In this document: positions 8,546 to 16,690 of the stretch, piece after piece
Layout: each line of letters opens with the position of its first letter
Numbering within the stretch: the first letter of the stretch is position 1
Source of the DNA: Francisellaceae bacterium UBA6186
Lineage (GTDB): Bacteria > Pseudomonadota > Gammaproteobacteria > UBA6186 > Azoamicaceae
Assembly: GCA_002422785.1 (NCBI GenBank)
Contig: DITK01000040.1
Location: forward strand, 960 to 58,080
Direction: 5' to 3'
DNA: 57,121 nt
Notes under the pieces: generated by a model
What the model was told of the DNA's origin: nothing
The model's database searches: none
Seen by the model: the letters and a program-made list of their open reading frames with translations, nothing else
Translations under genes and position numbers: made by a program

Positions 8546-9601
8546 ATGTTTAAACAAATAAAAAATTTTTTTTATGATGAAATAGCCATAGATCTTGGGA
8601 CTGCTAATACTTTAATTTATCAAAAATTTAATGGCATTATTTTGAACGAACCTTCAGTTGTTTCGATACTTAAAGATCAAGATCAAATCTTGGCAGTTGG
8701 TAATGAAGCAAAAAAAATGTTAGGTAGAACTCCAGTAAATATTGAAACTATTAGACCATTAAGAGATGGGGTTATAGCAAATTTTCGTGCGGCAGAAAAA
8801 ATGTTGCAATATTTTGTAAAGAAAATTTATGAACAAAGGCTCATTAAACCATACTCTAGTATTTTAATTTGTGTTCCTTGCAACTCTAATCAAGTAGATT
8901 ATCGTGCAATTCGTGAATCCGCATTTAGAGCAGGGGCTAGAAAAGTATTCTTAATTGAAGAACCAGTGGCCGCAGCTATTGGTGTTGGAATGAATATCGA
9001 AAGAGCTTATGGATCTATGGTAGTAGATATAGGTGGTGGAACTTTAGAAATAGCGATTATATCTTTAAATGGCATAGTGTATTCTTCTTCTACTAAAGTT
9101 GGTGGTGATCGTTGTGATGACAATATAATTAATTATCTTAAGAAAAAATTTAATATTCTTATCGGAGAATCCACTGCAGAATTTATTAAAATGGAAATTG
9201 GCTGTGCTTATTATGATCAAGAAGTGGATCAATTAAAAAGTGTTAATGTGCGTGGCAGAAGTATTGCAACTGGGGTACCAATAAGTGTTCTTGTTACTAA
9301 TAGAGATATCCAAATTGCACTAAATGAACCATTACAGCAAATGATTAAGGCCATCCAAACAGCTTTAGATGCTTCGCCACCAGAGCTGGTTGCCGATATA
9401 ATAGAAAATGGTATAGTTTTGACAGGTGGAGGGGCATTATTACACGGTTTAGATAGATTTTTTCAACATAAGCTTCAACTACCAGTCATTATAGCCCCCG
9501 ATCCTCTTACTTGTGTCGCAAGAGGCGGTGGTCGCGTATTAGAAATGCTAAGTACTTCTTTTGAAGATACTAAGCATTTTCTGCATACTGATTATAATTA
9601 A
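8546..9601 (+). CDS. mreB: Rod-shape-determining actin homologue MreB
   Basis: Bacterial actin that polymerises under the inner membrane and guides lateral peptidoglycan synthesis. The 351-residue protein has the actin/Hsp70 phosphate-binding motifs IAIDLGTANTLIY at the start and VVDIGGGTLEIAIISL in the middle, the conserved VGGDRCDD, and the adenosine motif LTGGGALLHGLD near the end. An amphipathic basic N terminus (MFKQIKNFFYDE) would bind the membrane. Length matches the family (about 347). The expected mreC and mreD partners do not follow; the next gene is uppP, another peptidoglycan function. Hsp70 is excluded by size and the absence of a substrate-binding domain. Confidence 0.95.
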   Translation: MFKQIKNFFYDEIAIDLGTANTLIYQKFNGIILNEPSVVSILKDQDQILAVGNEAKKMLGRTPVNIETIRPLRDGVIANFRAAEKMLQYFVKKIYEQRLIKPYSSILICVPCNSNQVDYRAIRESAFRAGARKVFLIEEPVAAAIGVGMNIERAYGSMVVDIGGGTLEIAIISLNGIVYSSSTKVGGDRCDDNIINYLKKKFNILIGESTAEFIKMEIGCAYYDQEVDQLKSVNVRGRSIATGVPISVLVTNRDIQIALNEPLQQMIKAIQTALDASPPELVADIIENGIVLTGGGALLHGLDRFFQHKLQLPVIIAPDPLTCVARGGGRVLEMLSTSFEDTKHFLHTDYN

Positions 9602-9678
9602 CAAAAAATAGTAAGTTTTTTTGATTAGTGTATAATTTTATCTGTAATAATTTATATTTAAAAAGTATTTTTAAAGTT

Positions 9679-10467
9679 ATGATCGATATTGTTCGTGCCA
9701 TATTGCTTGGTGTACTGCAGGGCTTTACTGAGTTTTTGCCAGTATCCAGTACAGCTCATTTGATTTTATTACCAAAAATTATGGGGTGGCAAGATTTTGG
9801 ATTACCATTCGATATAGCTATTCATCTAGGTAGTTTAGTTGCCATCGTAAGTTATTTTTTAAAAGATCAAAAATTTAAACAAAATTTTGCCGCAATAAAA
9901 TATTCAAAACTTTTTTGGTTAATAGTTATTGCGACTATTCCAGTAGGATTAAGTGGTTTATTGTTCCAACATTTTATTGAAACTAGTGTTAGATCAGTAA
10001 ATTTAATTGCTATAACTACTATATTGTTTGGATTAATACTAGGTATTGCTTATTACTACTATCAACATAATAAAAAAATTCTTAATATAAAACAGTTATC
10101 CATAAAATATGCAATTTTAATTGGTTTGGCTCAAGCGATTGCGATTATTCCTGGAGTATCTAGATCTGGAGTAACCCTAACTGCTGGGTTATTATTAGGC
10201 TTTGATATTTTAGTTGCCAGTAGATTTTCTTTTTTGTTATCTATACCAGTTATATTTTTAGCAGGATCTAAGCAAAGTTTAGACTTAATAACGACTAATC
10301 AATTAATATTAAGCATGCCAATTGTAATTAGTGGATTTTTTAGTTCCATGATTAGCAGCTTTCTTTTTGTATTTTTATTTTTTAAATATATTAATAAAAT
10401 TGGTATTTGGCCGTTTGTAATTTATAGAATATTGCTGGGTAGTTTATTATGGATAATTTCTTGTTGA
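9679..10467 (+). CDS. uppP: Undecaprenyl-diphosphatase
   Basis: Dephosphorylates undecaprenyl diphosphate to recycle the lipid carrier of peptidoglycan and O-antigen synthesis; an integral inner-membrane enzyme (BacA/UppP family). The N terminus reads MIDIVRAILLGVLQGFTEFL followed by PVSSTAHLILLP, carrying the catalytic Glu-rich region, and PGVSRSGVTLTAG carries the second signature including the essential Arg. About eight hydrophobic segments are visible. I chose the ATG at 9679: it aligns with the family start and gives 262 residues, near the usual 265-275. The frame is open to a GTG at 9628, but a TATAAT at 9631-9636 there looks like a promoter element. The 3' end overlaps the convergent transporter gene by 46 bases. 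Confidence 0.93.
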   Translation: MIDIVRAILLGVLQGFTEFLPVSSTAHLILLPKIMGWQDFGLPFDIAIHLGSLVAIVSYFLKDQKFKQNFAAIKYSKLFWLIVIATIPVGLSGLLFQHFIETSVRSVNLIAITTILFGLILGIAYYYYQHNKKILNIKQLSIKYAILIGLAQAIAIIPGVSRSGVTLTAGLLLGFDILVASRFSFLLSIPVIFLAGSKQSLDLITTNQLILSMPIVISGFFSSMISSFLFVFLFFKYINKIGIWPFVIYRILLGSLLWIISC

Positions 10468-11336
10468 TGAAAAATCATAAGACCTATAGCAAATAAAGCC
10501 ATAGAGGCAAAAAAGTGCCAACTAATAACTTCTTGTAAAAATATAAAACCAAATAAAGATGCAAACATTGGGGTAACAAGGCCTGCAAAAGACATAAAAG
10601 TTGCACTAAATTTTTTTAATAAGATACCATACAAGTTATAACAGATCATATTAGAAATAAAACACATTATTATCGAATAAATTAAAAATGCTGAAATGTT
10701 ATTAACCGGAATTGGTTGCCAGCTCTCCCCTGACACGAAAGAATGTATTAATGCTAAAATGCCACCACACAACATGCTAATACCATTAGCAAAAATAGGA
10801 GAGTAATTTAGATCTTGTAACACTTTTTTTAATATGATCCATCCATAGACACTGCATATAACCGCAATCAATAAAGATATTTCGGCATAAGAAAAAATAA
10901 AAATGTTACCTGACGCAAATTCTTGTTGAGTTTGAGTAAACATAATAGGAATCAAACCAACAAAACCAATAAACATACCTAGCCATTTTTTAGGAGACAA
11001 GGTTTCTTTTAATACGATAAAGGCAATAAATGCTGCTAAAAATGGTGATAAACTATAAATTAAGCAAGCTTTAGAGGATTCCATATATTTTAATCCCCAA
11101 ATTTCACAAATATTGGTTAAATAAATCTGTAGCATAGTTAATAATGCCAAAAGCTTAATATGTGATATATGAAATTTAGAAGTTTTATTAGTAAATTTTG
11201 CATAAGCAAGCAGTAGTAATCCTGCTAAACTCATTCTAAATCCTACTAAAAAAAACGGTTCAGAAAAATTTAAAGTTTCTTTTTGTAAAGTAAAAAGACT
11301 GGCAAATAATGCGAATAATATTATTACTAAATGCAT
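10422..11336 (-). CDS. EamA/DMT-family inner-membrane transporter
   Basis: A 304-residue very hydrophobic protein with about ten membrane segments arranged as two repeats of five, the pattern of drug/metabolite exporters of the EamA family. The start MHLVIILFALFASL leads into the first helix, GFRMSLAGLLLLAYAKF fits the conserved second helix, and LKYMESSKACLIYSLSPFLAAFIAFIVLKE matches in pattern the conserved third/fourth-helix region (shown here only to describe it: small residues, then SPF, then LKE). The second half repeats this with FLQEVIS. Substrate cannot be predicted. It starts one base after the proS stop, so it is the last gene of a sufU-proS-transporter operon, and it ends convergently inside uppP. 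Confidence 0.85.
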   Translation of the reverse strand: MHLVIILFALFASLFTLQKETLNFSEPFFLVGFRMSLAGLLLLAYAKFTNKTSKFHISHIKLLALLTMLQIYLTNICEIWGLKYMESSKACLIYSLSPFLAAFIAFIVLKETLSPKKWLGMFIGFVGLIPIMFTQTQQEFASGNIFIFSYAEISLLIAVICSVYGWIILKKVLQDLNYSPIFANGISMLCGGILALIHSFVSGESWQPIPVNNISAFLIYSIIMCFISNMICYNLYGILLKKFSATFMSFAGLVTPMFASLFGFIFLQEVISWHFFASMALFAIGLMIFHQQEIIHNKLPSNIL

Positions 11337-11337
11337 G

Positions 11338-12618
11338 CTAAAGATCCTGTGATATGGCTGGTTGGTTAGTTATTAATTCTAAAAATTGTTCAATAGACAT
11401 AATTTTTAGATCTGGTTGAATTCTAGATTTATATTCTAGCATATTGCTTGCTAATAATTGTTCATTAATAACTACTCTATGTGGAATACCTATTAATTCA
11501 TGATCTTTAAACATAACTCCTGGTCTTTCGGTGCGATCGTCTAATAAAACTTCGCCTTTAAAAGCCAGATTAATTTGTATTTGTTTATATAAATTAATAC
11601 TAAATTCTTTAACCGCAGTCGATTGATGAAATCCTATTGGAATAATAACTACTTTATAAGGAGCAATGGCCTCTGGCCAAATTATACCATGCTCATCATG
11701 TTTTTGTTCTATACAAGCGGCCACTAACCTAGATATTCCAATGCCATAGCACCCCATAAACATGGTTTTACTATCCCCATTTTGATCTAAAATTTTGGCG
11801 TGCATATCCTCGGAATATTTTTTACCAAGCTGAAAAATATGGCCAACTTCTATGCTTCTGGCAGTTTTTAAATTGGCAGCCTCGCTGGCAGTTAAATTCT
11901 TTTGTGCATCGGTTAGCTCTATATTGGCTGCATAATCGCTAGTATCGCTATAGACGATTTGATCTTCTCCCGCTTCCGCAATCACTTGAAATTCATGCGA
12001 GGTACTACCACCCATATCGCCATTATCTGCAAGAACGGCCCTAAATTTTAATTGTAATTTATTAAAAATATTATTATATCCAATAAACATTTGTTGGTAA
12101 GTATTTTCTAAACAAGCTTGATTTAAATGAAAAGAATAAGCATCTTTCATTAAAAATTCTCTGGCTCGCATAACGCCAAATCTAGGACGAATTTCATCCC
12201 GAAATTTAGTTTGAATTTGATATAAACAAATAGGTAGTTGTTTATAGCTACTAATAGAGTTGCGGATCAAATCAGTAATAACCTCTTCGTGGGTCGGGCC
12301 AAAACAAAAATTACGTTTATGGCGATCTTGCATCTTAAGGAGCATATCTCCGTATTTTTCCCATCTGCCGGTTTCTGCCCATAAAGCCTCGGGTTGAACA
12401 ATTGGCAGTAGTACTTCCCCGGCATTTATTTGATTTAGTTCAGTTCTAATGATATTTTCAATTTTTTGCAATATGCGAACCCCAAGTGGCAACCAGCTAT
12501 ATAAACCAGAACCTAATTTATGGATTAAGCCCGCCCTTAACATGAGTTTATGGCTGATTAATTCTGCATCGTTTGGTGCTTGCCGTAAGGTTGGGAAAAA
12601 CAATTTTGAAGTATACAT
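11338..12618 (-). CDS. proS: Prolyl-tRNA synthetase lacking the editing insertion domain
   Basis: Charges tRNA-Pro. The N-terminal half closely follows the E. coli-type enzyme: LMLRAGLIHKLGSGLYSWLP (motif 1), FGPTHEEVITDLIR and FRDEIRPRFGVMRAREFLMK (motif 2), SHEFQVIAEAGED, and the SDTSDYAANIE block; motif 3 is MGCYGIGISRLVAA, and the C-terminal anticodon domain is present. In bacterial-type ProRS roughly 180 residues of INS domain, which hydrolyse mischarged Ala-tRNA-Pro, lie between SDTSDYAANIE and the VGHIFQLG block. Here only about 30 residues separate them, and the protein is 426 instead of about 570 residues. Short forms are known in Alphaproteobacteria, but this backbone is gammaproteobacterial in type. 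It begins 3 bases after sufU and is followed at once by the EamA gene. Confidence 0.95.
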   Translation of the reverse strand: MYTSKLFFPTLRQAPNDAELISHKLMLRAGLIHKLGSGLYSWLPLGVRILQKIENIIRTELNQINAGEVLLPIVQPEALWAETGRWEKYGDMLLKMQDRHKRNFCFGPTHEEVITDLIRNSISSYKQLPICLYQIQTKFRDEIRPRFGVMRAREFLMKDAYSFHLNQACLENTYQQMFIGYNNIFNKLQLKFRAVLADNGDMGGSTSHEFQVIAEAGEDQIVYSDTSDYAANIELTDAQKNLTASEAANLKTARSIEVGHIFQLGKKYSEDMHAKILDQNGDSKTMFMGCYGIGISRLVAACIEQKHDEHGIIWPEAIAPYKVVIIPIGFHQSTAVKEFSINLYKQIQINLAFKGEVLLDDRTERPGVMFKDHELIGIPHRVVINEQLLASNMLEYKSRIQPDLKIMSIEQFLELITNQPAISQDL

Positions 12619-12621
12619 AAT

Positions 12622-13077
12622 TTATGTTTGGCTATCCTTTGTTAATGCTGACTGTAGCGTATGCCAGGCAAGTGTTGCACATTTTACCCTAGAAGGATAA
12701 TTTTTTACACCAGCTAAAGCTAATAATTTATCTGGCAAACGAAATATCGGGTTAGGTGACTGTATTCTTTCTTGCTGATTGCTTTCAGTTATGACATTAG
12801 TAAAATCACAGAATAATTGCGATGCTTCTTGTACAGTTTTACTTACTAAAATTTCAGTCATTATGGAAGCAGAGGCAGTAGATATAGCACAGCCATGCCC
12901 TTGAAAAGTTGCCTGAATAATTTGATTGTCTCTAATTAATAAAAATAAGATTATTTTGTCACCGCATAATGGATTATAACCTTCAGCGTGTTTATTGGCA
13001 TTTTCTAATAGAGAAAAATTTCTTGGACAAGTGCCGTGGTCAATAATTAATTCTTGGTATAGATCATTAATACTCAT
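12622..13077 (-). CDS. sufU: SufU-type iron-sulfur cluster scaffold/sulfurtransferase
   Basis: Belongs to the NifU N-terminal/SufU family and would accept or carry sulfur for Fe-S cluster assembly with a SufS-type desulfurase. The 151-residue protein has the three conserved cysteines in their contexts: NPLCGD, GHGCAISTAS and RVKCATLAW; the Asp after the first Cys is also kept. The extra stretch between Cys 2 and Cys 3 is typical of SufU rather than IscU. The open frame extends 36 codons upstream to 13185, but MSINDLYQELIIDHG is the normal family start, so I use the ATG at 13077, which also avoids overlap with recD2. The sufBCDS genes are not in the window; here the gene heads an operon with proS. 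Confidence 0.88.
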   Translation of the reverse strand: MSINDLYQELIIDHGTCPRNFSLLENANKHAEGYNPLCGDKIILFLLIRDNQIIQATFQGHGCAISTASASIMTEILVSKTVQEASQLFCDFTNVITESNQQERIQSPNPIFRLPDKLLALAGVKNYPSRVKCATLAWHTLQSALTKDSQT

Positions 13078-13160
13078 AACAGCATTGATTTTACTTATAT
13101 TTAAAATAATGGCAATATTATATTCGGTTACTGAATTATAAAAAACATAAGAGACAGTTA

Positions 13161-15446
13161 GTGAACTATACCGAAGTAAAACCATTAGAAGAGCTATCTG
13201 GCATTATAGAAAGGATCACTTTTTATAACGAAAGCAATGGATTTTGTGTTATTAAAATCCAAACATCTTCCTTTAAATCACAAAATTTAATAACGGTTGT
13301 CGGTGTGGCCTGCTCTATAACGGTTGGTGAATATGCTAATTGTTACGGTAATTGGTTTAAAGATAAAACTCATGGGCTGCAATTTCAAGCAAAAACAATT
13401 AATTTGAGCAAACCAAACACGATTGCAGGCATAGAAAAATATTTAAGTTCCGGCTTAATACACGGTGTAGGGCCTTTTTTTGCGAAAAAACTAGTGGCAA
13501 AATTTGGTATAGAAGTTTTTGATATTATAGAAAAAAATCCAGAAAAATTATTAACTTTGCCAGGTGTCGGATCTAAGCGTTATGAGAAAATAATGGCTAC
13601 TTGGAATAGTCAGAAAGAAGTTAGAAAAATTGTGATGTTTTTGCATGAACATGGCATTGGCACCGCAAGAGCTGTTAGAATTTATAAAACCTATAAAGAA
13701 CAATCGATTATTAAAATTAAAGAAAATCCCTACAGATTAGCATTAGATATTCATGGCATAGGATTTAAAATTGCAGATAAGTTAGCCTTGTCTTTGGGGG
13801 TTGCCAAAGATTCAATTATTAGAGCAGAAGCTGGGGTTAGGTTTATACTGCAACAATCTATATCTATGGGGCATTGTGCCATACGATTAAAAGAATTAAT
13901 TAATACTACCAAAGATCAATTAGAAATATCAGAAGAAACGATTAAAAATGCTATAGAGCGTGAAGTGTTAGCTAAACGTTTGGTGGTAGAAAATAATGAT
14001 AATATGTTAGTGAAAAATTTAGCAGTTGATATCAATTCCGATACCTACAATCTTACTGTCGATAATTTAGTGTTTTTACAACATGTTTATGCTGCTGAAT
14101 GCTATATTGCAGATCAAATGATATTACTCAGCAAAGACAAGCCATTTTGGCATAATTTAATTGATGTTGAAAAAGAAATTACTTGCATGGAACAATACTC
14201 TAAGATCAAATTTTCTAATTCGCAATTGTTGGCCATTAGAACTGCCGTGCAAAATAAATTAGTAATTATAACAGGTGGGCCAGGGGTTGGTAAAACTACA
14301 GTTGCTCGTAGTATTTTGCATATTTTAGCTGCGCAAACTAATAAAATCTTACTTTGTGCCCCAACCGGTAAAGCTGCTAAGCGTTTAAGCGAGTCAACAA
14401 ATATGCAGGCCGTTACATTACATAGAATGTTAGCTTTTGATCCTAAATCTCGCAAATTTAAATATAATGAAGAAAACTTGTTAGATGCAAAATTAGTACT
14501 AATAGATGAAGTTTCAATGATTGATTTATTAATGTTCTCTAGTTTGTTAAAAGCTTTACCCAACGATTGTGCTGTAATTTTAATGGGAGACGCTGATCAA
14601 CTGCCTTCAATTGGAGCAGGGGCTGTGCTTGCTGATTTGATGGCATCAGATTGCCTTAGGTTTGTTGTTTTGCAAGAAATTTTCAGGCAATCAGCAAATT
14701 CAAAAATAGTTATTAATGCTCATAGAATCAATCAAGGGCTATTACCAATTTTAGAAAACAATACTGATAGTCATGAATCTAATAATAAATCAAAAACTGA
14801 TTTTTATTTTATTAAAATTACTGATAATAACTTGCATGATAAAATTTTGAAAATTATAGATCGTATTCAAAAAACTTTTGCTTTTAATTTGCACAAAGAT
14901 ATCCAAATATTGTCTCCTATGAATAGAGGTGCGGGCGGTGTTTCCGCATTAAATTCATTGTTACAAAAAAAAATTAATATTAATTTTAATAATCCAAAAT
15001 ACTTAGTAACTAAATTTGGCACAGATTTTGTGCTTGGAGACAAAGTAATACAGGTTATAAATAATTATGATAAAGAAGTATTTAATGGAGATATAGGTAT
15101 TATAGATTCTATAGATCTAAATGATTCTAGTATGTTAATTAATTTTGACAATCGTTTAATTACTTATGATTTTGACGAATTAGATGAAATTAATTTAGCA
15201 TATGCAATAACTATTCATAAATCTCAAGGATCAGAATATCCGGTGGTAATTATTCCAGTTTGTTTACAACATTATACTTTGTTACAAAAAAATCTTATTT
15301 ATACCGCAGTTACTCGTGGGAAATCATTAGTGATTTTAGTCGGAGAAATTAAAGCTTTGATGATTGCTGTTAAAAATAAATCTAATGCTCGGATCACAAA
15401 GTTAACAGAAAGACTGATATTGGCGGCGAGCCACAGACGATCTTAA
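13161..15446 (+). CDS. recD2: RecD2-type ATP-dependent DNA helicase
   Basis: A 5'-to-3' superfamily 1B helicase of the RecD2 type, which acts without RecBC in DNA repair. Of its 761 residues, the first 80 form the RecD2 N-terminal beta domain (LSGIIERITFYNESNGFCV). Residues about 95-145 carry helix-hairpin-helix motifs (GLIHGVGPFFAKKL, LTLPGVGSKR). The helicase core begins near 370 with Walker A TGGPGVGKTT, then LVLIDEVSM (Walker B, residues 449-450 DE), MGDADQLPSIGAG, and near the end YAITIHKSQGSEYP and YTAVTRGKSLV. The GTG start is preceded by a GAGAC-type ribosome-binding site. The long N-terminal region separates it from RecD of RecBCD. Its stop overlaps the end of the convergent frameshifted gene. 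Confidence 0.93.
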   Translation: MNYTEVKPLEELSGIIERITFYNESNGFCVIKIQTSSFKSQNLITVVGVACSITVGEYANCYGNWFKDKTHGLQFQAKTINLSKPNTIAGIEKYLSSGLIHGVGPFFAKKLVAKFGIEVFDIIEKNPEKLLTLPGVGSKRYEKIMATWNSQKEVRKIVMFLHEHGIGTARAVRIYKTYKEQSIIKIKENPYRLALDIHGIGFKIADKLALSLGVAKDSIIRAEAGVRFILQQSISMGHCAIRLKELINTTKDQLEISEETIKNAIEREVLAKRLVVENNDNMLVKNLAVDINSDTYNLTVDNLVFLQHVYAAECYIADQMILLSKDKPFWHNLIDVEKEITCMEQYSKIKFSNSQLLAIRTAVQNKLVIITGGPGVGKTTVARSILHILAAQTNKILLCAPTGKAAKRLSESTNMQAVTLHRMLAFDPKSRKFKYNEENLLDAKLVLIDEVSMIDLLMFSSLLKALPNDCAVILMGDADQLPSIGAGAVLADLMASDCLRFVVLQEIFRQSANSKIVINAHRINQGLLPILENNTDSHESNNKSKTDFYFIKITDNNLHDKILKIIDRIQKTFAFNLHKDIQILSPMNRGAGGVSALNSLLQKKININFNNPKYLVTKFGTDFVLGDKVIQVINNYDKEVFNGDIGIIDSIDLNDSSMLINFDNRLITYDFDELDEINLAYAITIHKSQGSEYPVVIIPVCLQHYTLLQKNLIYTAVTRGKSLVILVGEIKALMIAVKNKSNARITKLTERLILAASHRRS

Positions 15447-15657
15447 CTTTTAAAATTTATGTCTCTTGGTGGGGTAAGATTAGCTTGTGCAATAGCTATT
15501 AATTCATCATAAATCATCCCCCATTACCACTTCTGCGGCACACTACATCCTGAGATATTTTGTCAGTAATTTTTATACTAATTCCCGCATCAAAATATTT
15601 GAATAATCTTTCAAGGCTTTCTGCAGGGACAGGAGCATTATGCTTTTTAAAATACAT
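15443..15657 (-). pseudogene. Small unrecognised gene broken by a one-base frameshift in a G-run
   Basis: From the ATG at 15657, preceded by AAAGG at eight bases, the minus strand encodes MYFKKHNAPVPAESLERLF and continues through KYFDAGISIKITDKISQDVV to CRRSGNGG, then meets a TGA directly after a run of five G (plus-strand CCCCC at about 15517). One extra G would join it to a second open stretch, MIYDELIAIAQANLTPPRD followed by INFKS and a stop at 15443. Both halves look like normal coding sequence, so the intact protein would have 71 residues. Causes could be a recent mutation, a sequencing error in the homopolymer, or slippage. I do not recognise the family. It starts 12 bases after the Nudix gene stop, so the two belong together. 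Confidence 0.6.
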
Positions 15658-15669
15658 GACTACTACCTT

Positions 15670-16092
15670 TTATAAAACTCCGCTATTTTTACAAGCTTCT
15701 AATAACCAAGGTACATAATCCATCACTTTGGGATATATTTTAACGCTATCAATGTCATCAAAGTATAGAGGTTTTCCTTCATAACAACCTGTAATTGTTC
15801 CCAAATGATCATGCCAAAAATAGAGGTAGACTAATTCAGTATATTTCGATATAGCATCGGTTATTGTGCCAAAACTGATCACTTCTGATTCATTTACATT
15901 GGCTCCAAGCTCTTCGTGTAGCTCACGAATTAGTGCTTGTATTGGCATTTCATTTGCTTCAATACCGCCACCAAAAGTTGAAACATATCCTGGAAATGCC
16001 TTGGTTTCATCGCGTGTTTGCAATAAGATTCTCAGGTCTTGTGTTAAAACTATACAACTAACGTATCTTCGTTTGAATAATGTTTTATCCAT
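15670..16092 (-). CDS. Nudix hydrolase
   Basis: A 140-residue hydrolase of nucleoside diphosphate linked to another moiety. The full Nudix box is present, G-x5-E-x7-REL-x-EELG, in GGGIEANEMPIQALIREL then HEELGA. The preceding VSCIVLTQDLRILLQTRDE forms the usual first strands of the fold, and FPGYVSTFGGG takes the place of the common W-x-PGG. The C terminus has DIDSVKIYPKVMDYVPWLL. Substrate cannot be predicted; MutT-like dNTP cleansing or ADP-sugar hydrolysis are both possible. It is followed by the frameshifted small gene and may form an operon with it. Upstream, on the other strand, lies a truncated Sel1 gene, so the area looks rearranged. Confidence 0.88.
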   Translation of the reverse strand: MDKTLFKRRYVSCIVLTQDLRILLQTRDETKAFPGYVSTFGGGIEANEMPIQALIRELHEELGANVNESEVISFGTITDAISKYTELVYLYFWHDHLGTITGCYEGKPLYFDDIDSVKIYPKVMDYVPWLLEACKNSGVL

Positions 16093-16207
16093 TTTTGTGA
16101 GATCAACAATTTCTACTGATCTTATAAAATTTTATAATTTCATTATAATTAGCTTTAATTTAACAACACTAGCGTCCATTTAACTTAAATTTGGCATGCC
16201 ATCTTAA

Positions 16208-16594
16208 TTTATATTTAATAATAAATCTAATTTTTTATTAACAGCCGGGCATTTGCTAGCTAAATATAAATTGGCAAATCTTTTTAGAGAAGGTTATCTA
16301 GTTGAACTAGATCGCAAAGAAGCCTACAGATTGTTACATGAAGCTGCTTCCCAAGATTATGTACCAGCTTTTAGAGAATTAAGTTTTTTTTATAAAGAAG
16401 ATGGCAATAAAAAACAATCTAATTATTGGTACTGTAAATTTATAAATAGTGATGTTTTTAAAAAAGTACAATCAGGAATGGACCCAGATGATGCGATTAA
16501 TCAAGTATATTTTGAGCAAAAAAAGAAAGAATATATCTTAGCAGTACAAAAAGAAATGGGGCAAATTGAAAAAATAAATAAAACTGCTGAATAA
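16208..16594 (+). pseudogene. 5'-truncated Sel1-repeat protein
   Basis: The frame is open from just after a TAA at 16205 and reads through TAGHLLAKYKLANLFREGYL and DRKEAYRLLHEAASQDYVPA to FRELSFFYKEDGNKKQSNYW, which matches Sel1-like (TPR-type) repeats: A-x2-x-L-G/A-x2-Y/F-x2-G with a following A-x2-W/L helix. No ATG lies ahead of the repeats in this frame; the only candidates are a TTG at 16253, inside a repeat, without ribosome-binding site. I therefore read it as the 3' end of a longer gene whose signal peptide and first repeats are lost. The tail (DAINQVYFEQKKKEYILAVQ) is helical and charged. If translated from the TTG it would give a 113-residue protein. Sel1 proteins often mediate host interaction in Legionella and Coxiella relatives. 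Confidence 0.55.
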
Positions 16595-16602
16595 GTATCG
16601 GC

Positions 16603-16645
16603 AAAAAAAAGCCCCAAATTTTTACTTATAAATTTAGGGCTTTTA
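16603..16645. terminator. Bidirectional intrinsic terminator
   Basis: An A-run, then a stem in which AGCCC(C)AAATTT pairs with AAATTT(A)GGGCT, then a T-run. It reads as a rho-independent terminator on both strands and separates the convergent Sel1 remnant and porin-like gene. Confidence 0.85.
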
Positions 16646-16690
16646 GATGTTAATAAATGGATCAATAAATCAAATAAAAAATTTATCGAC

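Noticed and set aside
9628..9678. Longer uppP from a GTG
   Set aside because: Residues before MIDIVRAILLGVLQG are not family-like and the segment contains TATAAT.
12449..12700. Plus-strand open frame across the proS/sufU junction
   Set aside because: It is antisense to two well-supported genes and has no recognisable motif or ribosome-binding site.
14114..14563. 149-residue minus-strand frame inside recD2
   Set aside because: Antisense shadow of the helicase core; no independent evidence of coding.
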